Shown here piece by piece: positions 1 through 5,606 of a stretch of DNA of 5,681 nt. Origin of the DNA: Chlamydiota bacterium. GTDB lineage: Bacteria; Chlamydiota; Chlamydiia; Chlamydiales; Rhabdochlamydiaceae. The stretch lies in the NCBI GenBank assembly GCA_011065235.1, contig JAAKFB010000125.1:1-5681 (forward strand), read 5' to 3'. The position numbers and the translations under genes are program-made. Under the pieces are notes generated by a model. The model was not told the DNA's origin and did not search any database. It saw nothing but the letters and a program-made list of their open reading frames with translations. Every line of letters begins with the position of its first letter. Positions within the stretch are counted from its first letter, which is position 1.

Positions 1-7
1 CGCGATT

Positions 8-328
8 TTATGGTTTTTCACGATAAGCATGATTAAATAGTGCGATCTGGGCTGTCTGGTTTGGAGCGTATTCGATAGATGCTACTTTTGCGGGAATATT
101 TCCTTTATCTCGAATGAAGTCAATGCTGCGATAAAACCGCTTATGGCCTCCCCCGCGATGGCGACATGTCACATGGCCATGGTGATTGCGGCCATTGGTT
201 CGTTTTTTGCTTGCAAGTAGAGGCTTATGAGGTTTAGATGTTTTTCTTCCCTCTCGCGTTAGCTCATTGTTGCTTGGCAAAACCAGCCAGCGCTGTCCCG
301 GTGTAGTCGGTCGAAATTTCTTTGTCAT
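8..328 (-). CDS. rplB: 50S ribosomal protein L2, N-terminal part (interrupted at window edge)
   Basis: This is the start of ribosomal protein L2, which binds 23S rRNA and helps form the peptidyl-transferase centre and subunit bridges. Visible family features are the N-terminal FRPTTPGQRWLVLP block, a basic stretch around residues 25-50, the CRHRGGGHKRFYR motif (about 55-67), and the IDF..DK.NIPAKV..IEY.PN block up to IALFNHA (about 98). The family is about 275-285 residues long, but here the frame closes with TAA at 8-10 after 106 codons. The expected sequence at that point is close to ADGEKRYILAP; the window gives AYREKP-stop, and a shifted frame reads on towards IA. The early stop therefore looks like an indel or base errors at the edge, not a real short protein. 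The ATG at 326-328 follows an AAGGT ribosome-binding site overlapping the rplW stop, with an 8-base gap. The rest of the gene lies outside the window. Confidence 0.93.
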   Translation of the reverse strand: MTKKFRPTTPGQRWLVLPSNNELTREGRKTSKPHKPLLASKKRTNGRNHHGHVTCRHRGGGHKRFYRSIDFIRDKGNIPAKVASIEYAPNQTAQIALFNHAYREKP

Positions 329-336
329 AATTTACC

Positions 337-675
337 TTAAGCGCTTGTCTCCAGAAGATCGTCCTTATCAAGGGTCACAACAGCTTTCTTAAACCCTGGT
401 TTGAAGCCGAGTCTTCCACGAACACGTTTCTTTTTCGGCTTAATGGAGATGGTATTTACAGATTTTACTTTGATATTCTTTTCTGCGTAAATCTGCTCAA
501 TAGCTTGAGCGATTTCTCGTTTATTTGCCTTTTTTTCCACTAGGAATACGTATTTAGGCAGGACACAACGGGAAACAGAGAGATTGCTCGTATTGTCTTT
601 AAGATCTTCTAGAATACGGCTTTTTTCAGTCACATAGCGAGATTTGATGATGTCATAAGGAGTTTTCTTGTGCAT
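337..675 (-). CDS. rplW: 50S ribosomal protein L23
   Basis: L23 is an early-assembly 23S rRNA-binding protein at the polypeptide exit tunnel, where it docks trigger factor and SRP. The 112-residue product has the family layout. The N-terminal YDIIKSRYVTEKS block (about 7-19) is typical of chlamydial L23, and the YVFLVEKKANKREIAQAIE core (about 42-60) gives the beta strand and helix. IYAEKNIKVKSVNTISIKPKKKRVRGR (about 62-88) is the basic loop that reaches into the exit tunnel, and GFKPGFKKAVVTL (about 90-102) is the closing strand. Length is slightly above the usual 95-111. Its ATG at 673-675 shares one base with the rplD stop (TAATG), which implies translational coupling; rplB follows 8 bases downstream. 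The insertion of about 10 residues after SRILEDL is where the chlamydial homologue also carries extra sequence. Confidence 0.97.
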   Translation of the reverse strand: MHKKTPYDIIKSRYVTEKSRILEDLKDNTSNLSVSRCVLPKYVFLVEKKANKREIAQAIEQIYAEKNIKVKSVNTISIKPKKKRVRGRLGFKPGFKKAVVTLDKDDLLETSA

Positions 676-1322
676 TATTTCTTCCCTCCTAGTGTCTCTT
701 TGATCTCTTCTACTGCAGAATCCAAAATGATGAGCTCATGAGCAACTGCTAATTCATAGCCATTAAGGTTCGGTACATAGGTGAATTCTACTTTGGGAAT
801 ATTGCGCAAACTTTTGGTTAAACTCGAGTAGTCTGTATCCCCAGATTCAGCTACAAACATGACTCTTTTCCCTGAAAGTTTGAGGGCTTTGAGGAAATGA
901 GCTAGCGTCTTTGTTTGGGGAGACTTGAGGGCTGAATACTCTAAAATATGGGCATGAGTGTCGATAATTTTTTGGCTGAGCAGGTGGCGGATAGCGAGGC
1001 GCCGCTCTTTACGGTTGATCCGCACATGCTGGTCGAATTTAGGTCTCGGAGCGTGCACGCGTCCTCCGCCTTTGAATTGGGGAGATCCCAAAAACCCTTG
1101 GCGCGCATTCCCCGTCCCTTTTTGAGCATAGGGTTTGCGTTTTGTATGGCTCACCTCGGAACGTGTCTGAGTACTTGCGGACCATTGACGCTGGTTGGCA
1201 CGAAGAGCCACGAGATAGTCTTTCATCATCTGTGGGTTGGCGGAAGTCTTGAAAAGGCTATCCTCGATGGATACCTCTCCCTTGTCCTTGCCAGTTAAAT
1301 CATATTTCTTTAGCGTCGCCAC
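675..1322 (-). CDS. rplD: 50S ribosomal protein L4
   Basis: L4 is a primary 23S rRNA-binding protein whose long loop lines the exit-tunnel constriction; in some bacteria it also represses its own operon. The 215-residue product shows KDYLVALRANQRQWSA (about 35-50), then the tunnel-loop block with TRSEVSHTKRKPYAQKGTGNARQG (about 53-76) and the GGGRVHAPRPKFDQHVRINRKERR block (about 86-109). A C-terminal alpha/beta domain ends in NGYELAVAHELIILDSAVE. The match is closest to chlamydial L4, where ANKRQWSA and FDQHVRIN are also found. Translation starts at a GTG (1320-1322). An AGAGGA ribosome-binding site straddles the rplC stop codon, leaving an 8-base gap. The next ATG-type alternatives would cut off the conserved N-terminus, so GTG is preferred. 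Confidence 0.97.
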   Translation of the reverse strand: MATLKKYDLTGKDKGEVSIEDSLFKTSANPQMMKDYLVALRANQRQWSASTQTRSEVSHTKRKPYAQKGTGNARQGFLGSPQFKGGGRVHAPRPKFDQHVRINRKERRLAIRHLLSQKIIDTHAHILEYSALKSPQTKTLAHFLKALKLSGKRVMFVAESGDTDYSSLTKSLRNIPKVEFTYVPNLNGYELAVAHELIILDSAVEEIKETLGGKK

Positions 1323-1330
1323 GTTTTCCT

Positions 1331-1972
1331 CTAACTTTTGCGTTTTGTCGATTTGCGGATATAGACCAGTCCCCCTCGGGACCCGGGAATCGCTCCCTTA
1401 ACCAAAATCAACTGTCTTTCTTGATCCACTTTGACCACTTGGAGGCATTCTACTGTCATTTGTACATTTCCCATATGACCCGCCATTTTAAGACCAGGAA
1501 GGGTGCGGCCAGGGCTCGAGCACATCCCTGTAGATCCAGCAGTCCGATGAAAGCCCGATCCGTGAGCTGCAGGGCCTCCGGAAAATCCATGACGCTTTAT
1601 CACCCCTTGAAAGCCTTTTCCTTTAGTCACGCCTGTCACATCTACGTAAGGGACTTCTGAAAAATATTCGACTCCGATTTCTTGTCCTACGGTGTATTCT
1701 TCTCCCTCAGCAATGCGAGATTCGGCGAGATGTCGTCTTGGCTCTACTTGTGCTTTCGCATAGTGGCCCTTGAGGGGTTTTGTCACATTTCTCAGTTTAG
1801 AAGAAGGGACTTTCTGCGCGCCCATTTGAATGGCGGTATATCCATCTTTTTCATTTTTAATTTGAACGATCACATTGGGTTCAGCTTCAATGACTGTGCA
1901 GACAATGCTGTCGCCTTTTTCATTGAATATTCGGGTCATCCCCTTCTTTTTTCCCATCAATTTTAGAGACAT
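1331..1972 (-). CDS. rplC: 50S ribosomal protein L3
   Basis: L3 is one of the first proteins to bind the 3' end of 23S rRNA and reaches towards the peptidyl-transferase centre. The 213-residue product starts MSLKLMGKKKGMTRIF. It carries the beta-barrel block with VIEAEPNVIVQIK and YTAIQMGAQ, then VDVTGVTKGKGFQGVIKRHGF (about 111-131). The tip loop has HGSGFHRTAGSTGMCSSPGR (about 137-156), and the end has LVKGAIPGSRGGLVYIRKS. In E. coli the tip loop contains a glutamine methylated by PrmB. The GMCSSPGRT version here does not show the usual glutamine at the aligned site, as I also recall for Chlamydia. An AAAGGA ribosome-binding site at 1981-1986 lies 8 bases before the ATG. It is the first S10-operon gene here; rpsJ is absent upstream, which fits Chlamydiae. 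Confidence 0.97.
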   Translation of the reverse strand: MSLKLMGKKKGMTRIFNEKGDSIVCTVIEAEPNVIVQIKNEKDGYTAIQMGAQKVPSSKLRNVTKPLKGHYAKAQVEPRRHLAESRIAEGEEYTVGQEIGVEYFSEVPYVDVTGVTKGKGFQGVIKRHGFSGGPAAHGSGFHRTAGSTGMCSSPGRTLPGLKMAGHMGNVQMTVECLQVVKVDQERQLILVKGAIPGSRGGLVYIRKSTKRKS

Positions 1973-2068
1973 TTTCTCTTTCCTTTACTATGCGTTTGTC
2001 AAATGAGACAAGATCAGCGTACCCAGGTACTTCCTGAGCTCTCGAAACGTTAAAGCGTAGCAAAAATG
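1973..2068 (-). promoter_or_regulatory. Intergenic leader before the rplC ribosomal operon
   Basis: This is the only real gap between genes in the window, about 96 bases between the SLBB-protein stop and the rplC ATG. It is the natural place for a promoter or leader of the ribosomal operon. It contains the rplC ribosome-binding site AAAGGA (1981-1986) and a weak hairpin (2014-2037). I cannot point to a convincing -35/-10 pair. The best weak candidate on the minus strand is TACGCT preceded by TGC (extended -10 like) near 2054-2062, with TTGGTG further upstream inside the end of the SLBB gene. No hairpin followed by a T-run is seen, so read-through from the upstream genes remains possible. Confidence 0.35.
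2014..2037 (-). other. Weak imperfect hairpin in the rplC leader
   Basis: On the minus strand the sequence reads TCAG-GAA-GTAC-CTGG-GTAC-G-CTGA. This can form a 4-bp GTAC/GTAC inner stem with a CTGG loop and a 4-bp TCAG/CTGA outer stem, separated by a 3x1 internal loop. There is no T-tract after it, so it does not look like an intrinsic terminator. It sits about 40 bases before the rplC start, where a leader structure for ribosomal-protein autoregulation could lie. The stem is short enough to be chance. Confidence 0.25.
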
Positions 2069-2422
2069 TTAATTTTCCACCAACGTATTTTTCGCCTCTA
2101 TTGAAACAGGGGGCTTTTTTTCAGGAATTTCGATAACCTGCTCATGAAAAAAAATTCTTTTAAATGAGATCTTTTTCCTGTCTGCAGTGCTTTTGAGGCC
2201 GGTTTTCTTGAGGAGTTCTTTCATAGAGGTTCCAGGCACGCATTGATATTCTCCGGGTGCATTAACAGCTCCCAAAAGTGTGATGGTTATCGAACTTGGA
2301 GGCTTATGATCTGTTAATTCTTTTTTAGAGCGAACTTGTGAAAATGCAGAGATCAGGATAATGGTTCCCAAGAATCCGAGTATACCGGTGACAACAATCC
2401 ATTCACGCAACCAGAGTTTCAT
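2069..2422 (-). CDS. Small membrane-anchored SLBB-domain protein
   Basis: The 117-residue product starts with a short basic end (MKLWLREW) and one membrane helix (about 9-29). Next come a linker with KK and PP, and a single SLBB-type domain (about 44-98). The domain shows the family pattern: strand ITITLLGAVNAPGEYQ, then PGTSMKELLKKTGLKSTADRKKISF, then the closing strand FFHEQVIEIPEK. SLBB domains (soluble-ligand-binding beta-grasp) occur in polysaccharide export proteins and in the N-terminal part of ComEA. There is no export domain and no helix-hairpin-helix DNA-binding part here, so I do not call it ComEA or Wza. With the helix as an uncleaved anchor, the domain would face the periplasm. 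The ATG overlaps the MFS stop as ATGA and has only a weak ribosome-binding site, so its translation is probably coupled to the transporter. The ligand is unknown. Confidence 0.72.
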   Translation of the reverse strand: MKLWLREWIVVTGILGFLGTIILISAFSQVRSKKELTDHKPPSSITITLLGAVNAPGEYQCVPGTSMKELLKKTGLKSTADRKKISFKRIFFHEQVIEIPEKKPPVSIEAKNTLVEN

Positions 2423-3606
2423 GCTTCTTTGGTGTATTTTGTTAAGATAAAACTGAAAACGATGCTGATCAACAAAATGATGAGAAATAAGGTTGGCATC
2501 ACTAAAAGATTTGTCGGGTGGAGAATAGAGAGAAGAAAGACAAACAGAGTAGTTATCCCCATATTTATAAATTGAATTGTTGAAGAAATATAGGATTTAT
2601 TGAGTTTTTGTTCCATGGCAATGCTCACTGCATTTGCGTAATAATAAGAACTCCCCACTAAAATAAAAAACATAGGAATGAATAGGGAATAAACGGAAAC
2701 TTTATTTGAAATGAACAAGAAAAAGGTCACTAGAGATCCCAGCGACATAATCACAATTCCAATTCCAATAAAAACTCTTCTTGGGAGAAGATGAGCCGTT
2801 TTTCCACTTAGTATCCCCCCAGAAAGAGCTCCCCAAAAGGTTAAAAAATATAAAACACCAAACACTCCCGGAGAAAGCTTCAAATAATCTATAGCAATAA
2901 AGGGGGATTCCGTTGCAAAAAGGTAAATGAGCGAGGTTGACAAAGAGATGAGAATCCCTGGAATCGCAATTCGTGGGTTGGTAAAACAGCTTTTAAACGT
3001 TGAAAAGACATAACTCCGATGAATGCTGACCATTGCCTCTGGCTGATCAGGAGGAAGCTTCCGTGCGAGAAAGAAGACAAATACACAATAAAAGAATTGA
3101 AATAGGAGAGCACCGAGATATCCCAACCAGGAAACCAGCCATCCTGTCATGAAAACGGAAATCGAAGGCGCCAAAGCAAATGAGGTTATTAAATAGGAAG
3201 ACATTTTTGCAATTTCTGAGTCTAAGTAACACTTCCCTATATAGGAAAAAGCCATTTTCAACCCGATACTCATACTGAAACCTAAGAGAAACCGGAAGAT
3301 ATGAAATAGCCCAAGGGAATGGAGGGGAACGGGCAGAAAACAAAGAGCTGCAAAAAACATCGAAATGACAAGCGCCACTAAAGTGACCTTCCGATTACCA
3401 AAATGTGCCCCTAAGGGTCCATAAGGAAGCAGTCCAATGGCATATCCGGCTAAAAACCACATTATCAAGTGCTGAACATCTCCTTCTGAAACCCTAAAAA
3501 TGGTCGCAAATTCCGGAAGTGCAGGAGTAATGCAAATAGTTCCAACACCTGCAAATGAGGCAAGAAAAAGAAGAATGATCAGCTTAGGCTTTTGCGGTAT
3601 TGTGAT
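2419..3606 (-). CDS. MFS transporter, Bcr/CflA drug-resistance-like, 12 helices (start codon unclear)
   Basis: This is a major facilitator superfamily inner-membrane transporter, most like the Bcr/CflA proton-driven efflux group. Taken from 3606 it has about 395 residues and 12 hydrophobic segments, normal for the family. The first helix (LIILLFLASFAGVGTICITP) runs into PALPEFATIF, the Bcr/CflA-like PALP signature. It is followed by VSEGDVQHLIMWFLAGYAIG and the loop 2-3 motif A variant YGPLGAHFGNRK. Helices 4-12 follow, with RFLLGFSMSIG in helix 4. The substrate cannot be predicted. The first ATG/GTG/TTG in frame is a TTG at 3466-3468, which would remove helix 1 and the PALP motif. The frame is open back to a TAG at 3646-3648, but that stretch has no ATG, GTG or TTG. 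I chose the ATC at 3604-3606 because AAGGAG (3614-3619) lies 7 bases upstream. The 5' end overlaps the P1 gene; the stop overlaps the SLBB gene. Confidence 0.85.
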   Translation of the reverse strand: MTIPQKPKLIILLFLASFAGVGTICITPALPEFATIFRVSEGDVQHLIMWFLAGYAIGLLPYGPLGAHFGNRKVTLVALVISMFFAALCFLPVPLHSLGLFHIFRFLLGFSMSIGLKMAFSYIGKCYLDSEIAKMSSYLITSFALAPSISVFMTGWLVSWLGYLGALLFQFFYCVFVFFLARKLPPDQPEAMVSIHRSYVFSTFKSCFTNPRIAIPGILISLSTSLIYLFATESPFIAIDYLKLSPGVFGVLYFLTFWGALSGGILSGKTAHLLPRRVFIGIGIVIMSLGSLVTFFLFISNKVSVYSLFIPMFFILVGSSYYYANAVSIAMEQKLNKSYISSTIQFINMGITTLFVFLLSILHPTNLLVMPTLFLIILLISIVFSFILTKYTKEA

Positions 3607-4225
3607 AACATTGCTCCTTGGGTGTAGAGAACACGATAATAGCAGCTAAATTTCCAAAGAACAAGACGACTGAATAGTAGAAAAGACTGTCGACGATGGC
3701 AAAGAGCTCCGCTCCTCCAATGAGTGCATGAGCCGCGCCTAAAACTCCCCAACCAGCAAGGCAAGTGAAGAAGGCGATTTTAAGGATGTTTTTGAGTTGG
3801 TCCAAGGCAATCTCGTCTTTTACGACAGGATCTTTCACGCGATAATAGGCTTCTACTCCTCGGTTGAGTTCGCTCCATGTATCCCATGCTTTGACACTCG
3901 ATGTGATGCCACTCCCTACAAATCCCAAACTGTTCAAATAAGGAGCAACTGCGCCCAATGTGATGATGCCAACTTGACACGTCCAGGAAAAGATCATCGA
4001 AATTCCTGAAACCATTGAGCAAGAGGTTGTGAAGACCTCTTTATTTGCTTTATAGATTTTTTCTGCTTTTTGCGTTGACTCGGGGAGTTGGGAGGCTCCC
4101 TCCTTCCTTTTAAGGGCAGATGTCCAGTTATAAACGCTCAGACCACACCAAGCACCCCAAAATCCTCCCTCGAGAATCTTGTCGCTTTGATGCTTAAAAA
4201 AATCTCCTATCGCTTGAATTGCCAT
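3584..4225 (-). CDS. Inc-like membrane protein P1 (tandem paralogue of P2 and P3)
   Basis: I do not recognise this 213-residue protein as a named family. It has an N-terminal segment (FFKHQSDKILEGGFWGAW, about 9-26) and a charged region (about 38-63). A long bilobed hydrophobic stretch follows (about 66-108), then a linker with alternating charges (about 112-146) and a second bilobed hydrophobic stretch (about 147-199). Two 40-50-residue bilobed hydrophobic regions are the hallmark of chlamydial inclusion membrane (Inc) proteins, which are secreted by the type III system and inserted in the vacuole membrane. The hydrophobic-linker-hydrophobic order matches P2 and P3. The gene starts 9 bases after the P2 stop, in the same frame, and has no recognisable ribosome-binding site. 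Its last codons overlap the MFS start region. Its position upstream of rplC recalls CT529/Cap1 of C. trachomatis. Function is inferred, not shown. Confidence 0.7.
   Translation of the reverse strand: MAIQAIGDFFKHQSDKILEGGFWGAWCGLSVYNWTSALKRKEGASQLPESTQKAEKIYKANKEVFTTSCSMVSGISMIFSWTCQVGIITLGAVAPYLNSLGFVGSGITSSVKAWDTWSELNRGVEAYYRVKDPVVKDEIALDQLKNILKIAFFTCLAGWGVLGAAHALIGGAELFAIVDSLFYYSVVLFFGNLAAIIVFSTPKEQCYHNTAKA
3614..3619 (-). promoter_or_regulatory. Strong ribosome-binding site (AAGGAG) inside the end of P1
   Basis: AAGGAG on the minus strand is one of the strongest Shine-Dalgarno matches in the window and lies within the last codons of P1. Counting 7 bases downstream gives an ATC codon (3604-3606) in the MFS frame. 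An ATG at 3609-3611 is only 2 bases away and out of frame; it opens a peptide of about 10 codons that ends before the transporter begins. The site supports initiation near 3606, not at the TTG at 3468, but the start codon itself is non-canonical. Confidence 0.5.
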
Positions 4226-4234
4226 GGGTATCGG

Positions 4235-4981
4235 TCAAAAAATCTTCAGTTCTTTATCCCAATGGTCAATCATTTTGTCATAAAAATAGGTGACAAATTC
4301 AAGCATCAACCATGCAGAGCCAAGCCCAATCATCACAACAGGATTAAAGATAAATCCTTGCGCCATGCTTGAAAATAAAATGGAAATGAGACAAATCGAC
4401 GCCATCGCAATCATCGTAACATTTTGCAGAACGCTGAGATACGCATGCTGGACTTTATGTTTGAGGATGTTTTTATACTCCAGATTTTTCGTCTCGTCGA
4501 TTTCTTTGTTCAGAGTTTCCGCACGTCCGATTTGCCAGAAAAAGCCCCCTCCACCTAATAGAAAGAGCGCTCCCCAAAAAGCAGTTAATACTGGTTTCAT
4601 CGCTTTGCCGATGTGATAAATCTTGGAAGCATCGAGGAACTGCACCGATTCGCTCCCTTGAACAACGCACAACAGTGCACTGCTGATCACGCGGCGGGTT
4701 GCATCGGGATCATCGGAATTTGACCAGTGTTGAATCTCACGACGCATTGTATTTAACTCACTGAAAAACCCAGGCACTGCAAGACCTTGTTTTACCAGTT
4801 CCAACTCCCCACTGGTTTTTTTTGCAAATGACTGATTAATCTCCAGATGGGCCATCCAATCAAATGCATTGATGATGGCTTCTAGGGTGTCTTTTGCCCC
4901 GGATCGGGTGGTCACATAGCTTCCGATCTCATCAGTTAATGTACTTGGTCGAATCCATTCGGATACTTTAGATACTGACAT
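4235..4981 (-). CDS. Inc-like membrane protein P2 (possible Cap1/CT529-like)
   Basis: This is a 248-residue membrane protein without a firm family name. The N-terminal half (about 1-120) is helical and mostly soluble. It contains SYVTTRSGAKDTLEAIINAF (about 21-40) and an amphipathic segment ELVKQGLAVPGFFSELNTMR (about 61-80). A glycine-rich hydrophobic stretch follows (about 129-149, with GALFLLGGGGFFW), then a charged linker (about 150-180) and a hydrophobic hairpin (about 184-234). P3 shares the GALFL motif, the linker length and the terminal hairpin ending in an aromatic/acidic tail (YFYDKM here, EYYHEN in P3). No Sec signal peptide is seen. A type III secreted inclusion-membrane protein of the Cap1 kind is my best inference, from layout and position near rplC. 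The ATG follows AGGTGA (4986-4991) by 4 bases, so the start is well supported. P3 ends 10 bases upstream and P1 begins 9 bases downstream. Confidence 0.72.
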   Translation of the reverse strand: MSVSKVSEWIRPSTLTDEIGSYVTTRSGAKDTLEAIINAFDWMAHLEINQSFAKKTSGELELVKQGLAVPGFFSELNTMRREIQHWSNSDDPDATRRVISSALLCVVQGSESVQFLDASKIYHIGKAMKPVLTAFWGALFLLGGGGFFWQIGRAETLNKEIDETKNLEYKNILKHKVQHAYLSVLQNVTMIAMASICLISILFSSMAQGFIFNPVVMIGLGSAWLMLEFVTYFYDKMIDHWDKELKIF

Positions 4982-4991
4982 ATGCTCACCT

Positions 4992-5606
4992 TTAGTTGAT
5001 TTTTTTGCCTAAATTCTCGTGATAGTACTCCAGAATTCCAAAGACAACGGTTGTTGCAGAACACGCTGTAAACCATACCGGTGCAAATACAACTTGGGAA
5101 AAGACGGAAAGGGTTATCATGACTCCAATCGCCACATAGGCTACTTGAGAAACGAGTTTAAGAAGAGCTTGGGTGACTTTTTCACGTTTAATTTTGTAAA
5201 CATCGCCTTGATATTTTGAAAGATCGGTTGTGGCGATTTGGAAGTTTTCCACCAGGTTCCAGCCCATTCCTAAAAAGAGAGCCCCTCCGTTGATTCCCTT
5301 CAAAAGCTCAATAGAAGGCTTGGGAATATAGAGGACCGCTTTTGATAAGAATTCAAACGCGTCCCAAATGGGGTTCACACAGTTGTTTAATTCGCGAAGC
5401 ACATCGGTGAATCGAACGATTCTTTTATCTTTAGAGTGTTTTGGCGTGATTTCTCTTCCTTCCCACCAATCCGCAAACTTATGGCGTGTTTTATTGGTGT
5501 TACTGATGAATTCGAAAGGGGCTCGAGAGAGTTTGACCAGATTTGCATGGTGGCGGGTTTCATGCCAAGCCTTGTCCTTGTCCGTAATGAAACCACACTC
5601 TTTCAT
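4992..5606 (-). CDS. Inc-like membrane protein P3 (N-terminus probably incomplete)
   Basis: This is the third member of the tandem family, 204 residues from the first ATG. It shows a helical, charged N-terminal region (about 1-75) and a helix RFTDVLRELNNCVNPIWDAF (about 65-84). The hydrophobic NGGALFLGMGWN segment (about 106-117) precedes a charged linker (about 118-148) and a hydrophobic hairpin (about 150-195), ending in EYYHENLGKKIN. The GALFL motif and the linker-hairpin order match P2. The ATG at 5604-5606 has no ribosome-binding site, and the frame stays open for 16 more codons upstream to a TAG at 5655-5657. The residues encoded there (HSAAKAVYVFIDV, just before the ATG) line up with SGAKDTLEAIINAF of P2. 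The true gene therefore probably began further upstream, beyond the window edge, with the TAG being an edge error or a disabling mutation. Function unknown; inclusion membrane location inferred. Confidence 0.65.
   Translation of the reverse strand: MKECGFITDKDKAWHETRHHANLVKLSRAPFEFISNTNKTRHKFADWWEGREITPKHSKDKRIVRFTDVLRELNNCVNPIWDAFEFLSKAVLYIPKPSIELLKGINGGALFLGMGWNLVENFQIATTDLSKYQGDVYKIKREKVTQALLKLVSQVAYVAIGVMITLSVFSQVVFAPVWFTACSATTVVFGILEYYHENLGKKIN

Noticed and set aside
948..1298. Plus-strand open frame of 116 codons opposite rplD
   Set aside because: It is antisense to a strongly conserved L4 gene and has no ribosome-binding site or recognisable domain; it is a shadow frame.
1997..2002. 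TTGACA on the minus strand as a -35 box for rplC
   Set aside because: The correct -10 spacing falls on the AAAGGAAAGAGAAA purine stretch and the rplC start codon; no TATAAT-like hexamer is present.
2069..2422. ComEA DNA-uptake protein
   Set aside because: Only the SLBB part is present; the helix-hairpin-helix DNA-binding repeats that define ComEA are missing.
3466..3468. TTG as the start of the MFS gene
   Set aside because: An AAGGAG lies about 11 bases upstream, but this start would delete helix 1 and the PALP motif, which are encoded in the same frame just upstream.
3579..3611. ATG at 3609-3611 as the MFS start with a programmed -1 frameshift
   Set aside because: Its frame ends after about 10 codons, and the CGC-AAA-AGC stretch is not a proper heptanucleotide slippery site. 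The ATG is also only 2 bases from the AAGGAG.
3609..3764. Minus-strand frame overlapping the end of P1
   Set aside because: It lies entirely within the P1 gene in another frame and has a composition typical of a shadow frame (many R, S, W, L).
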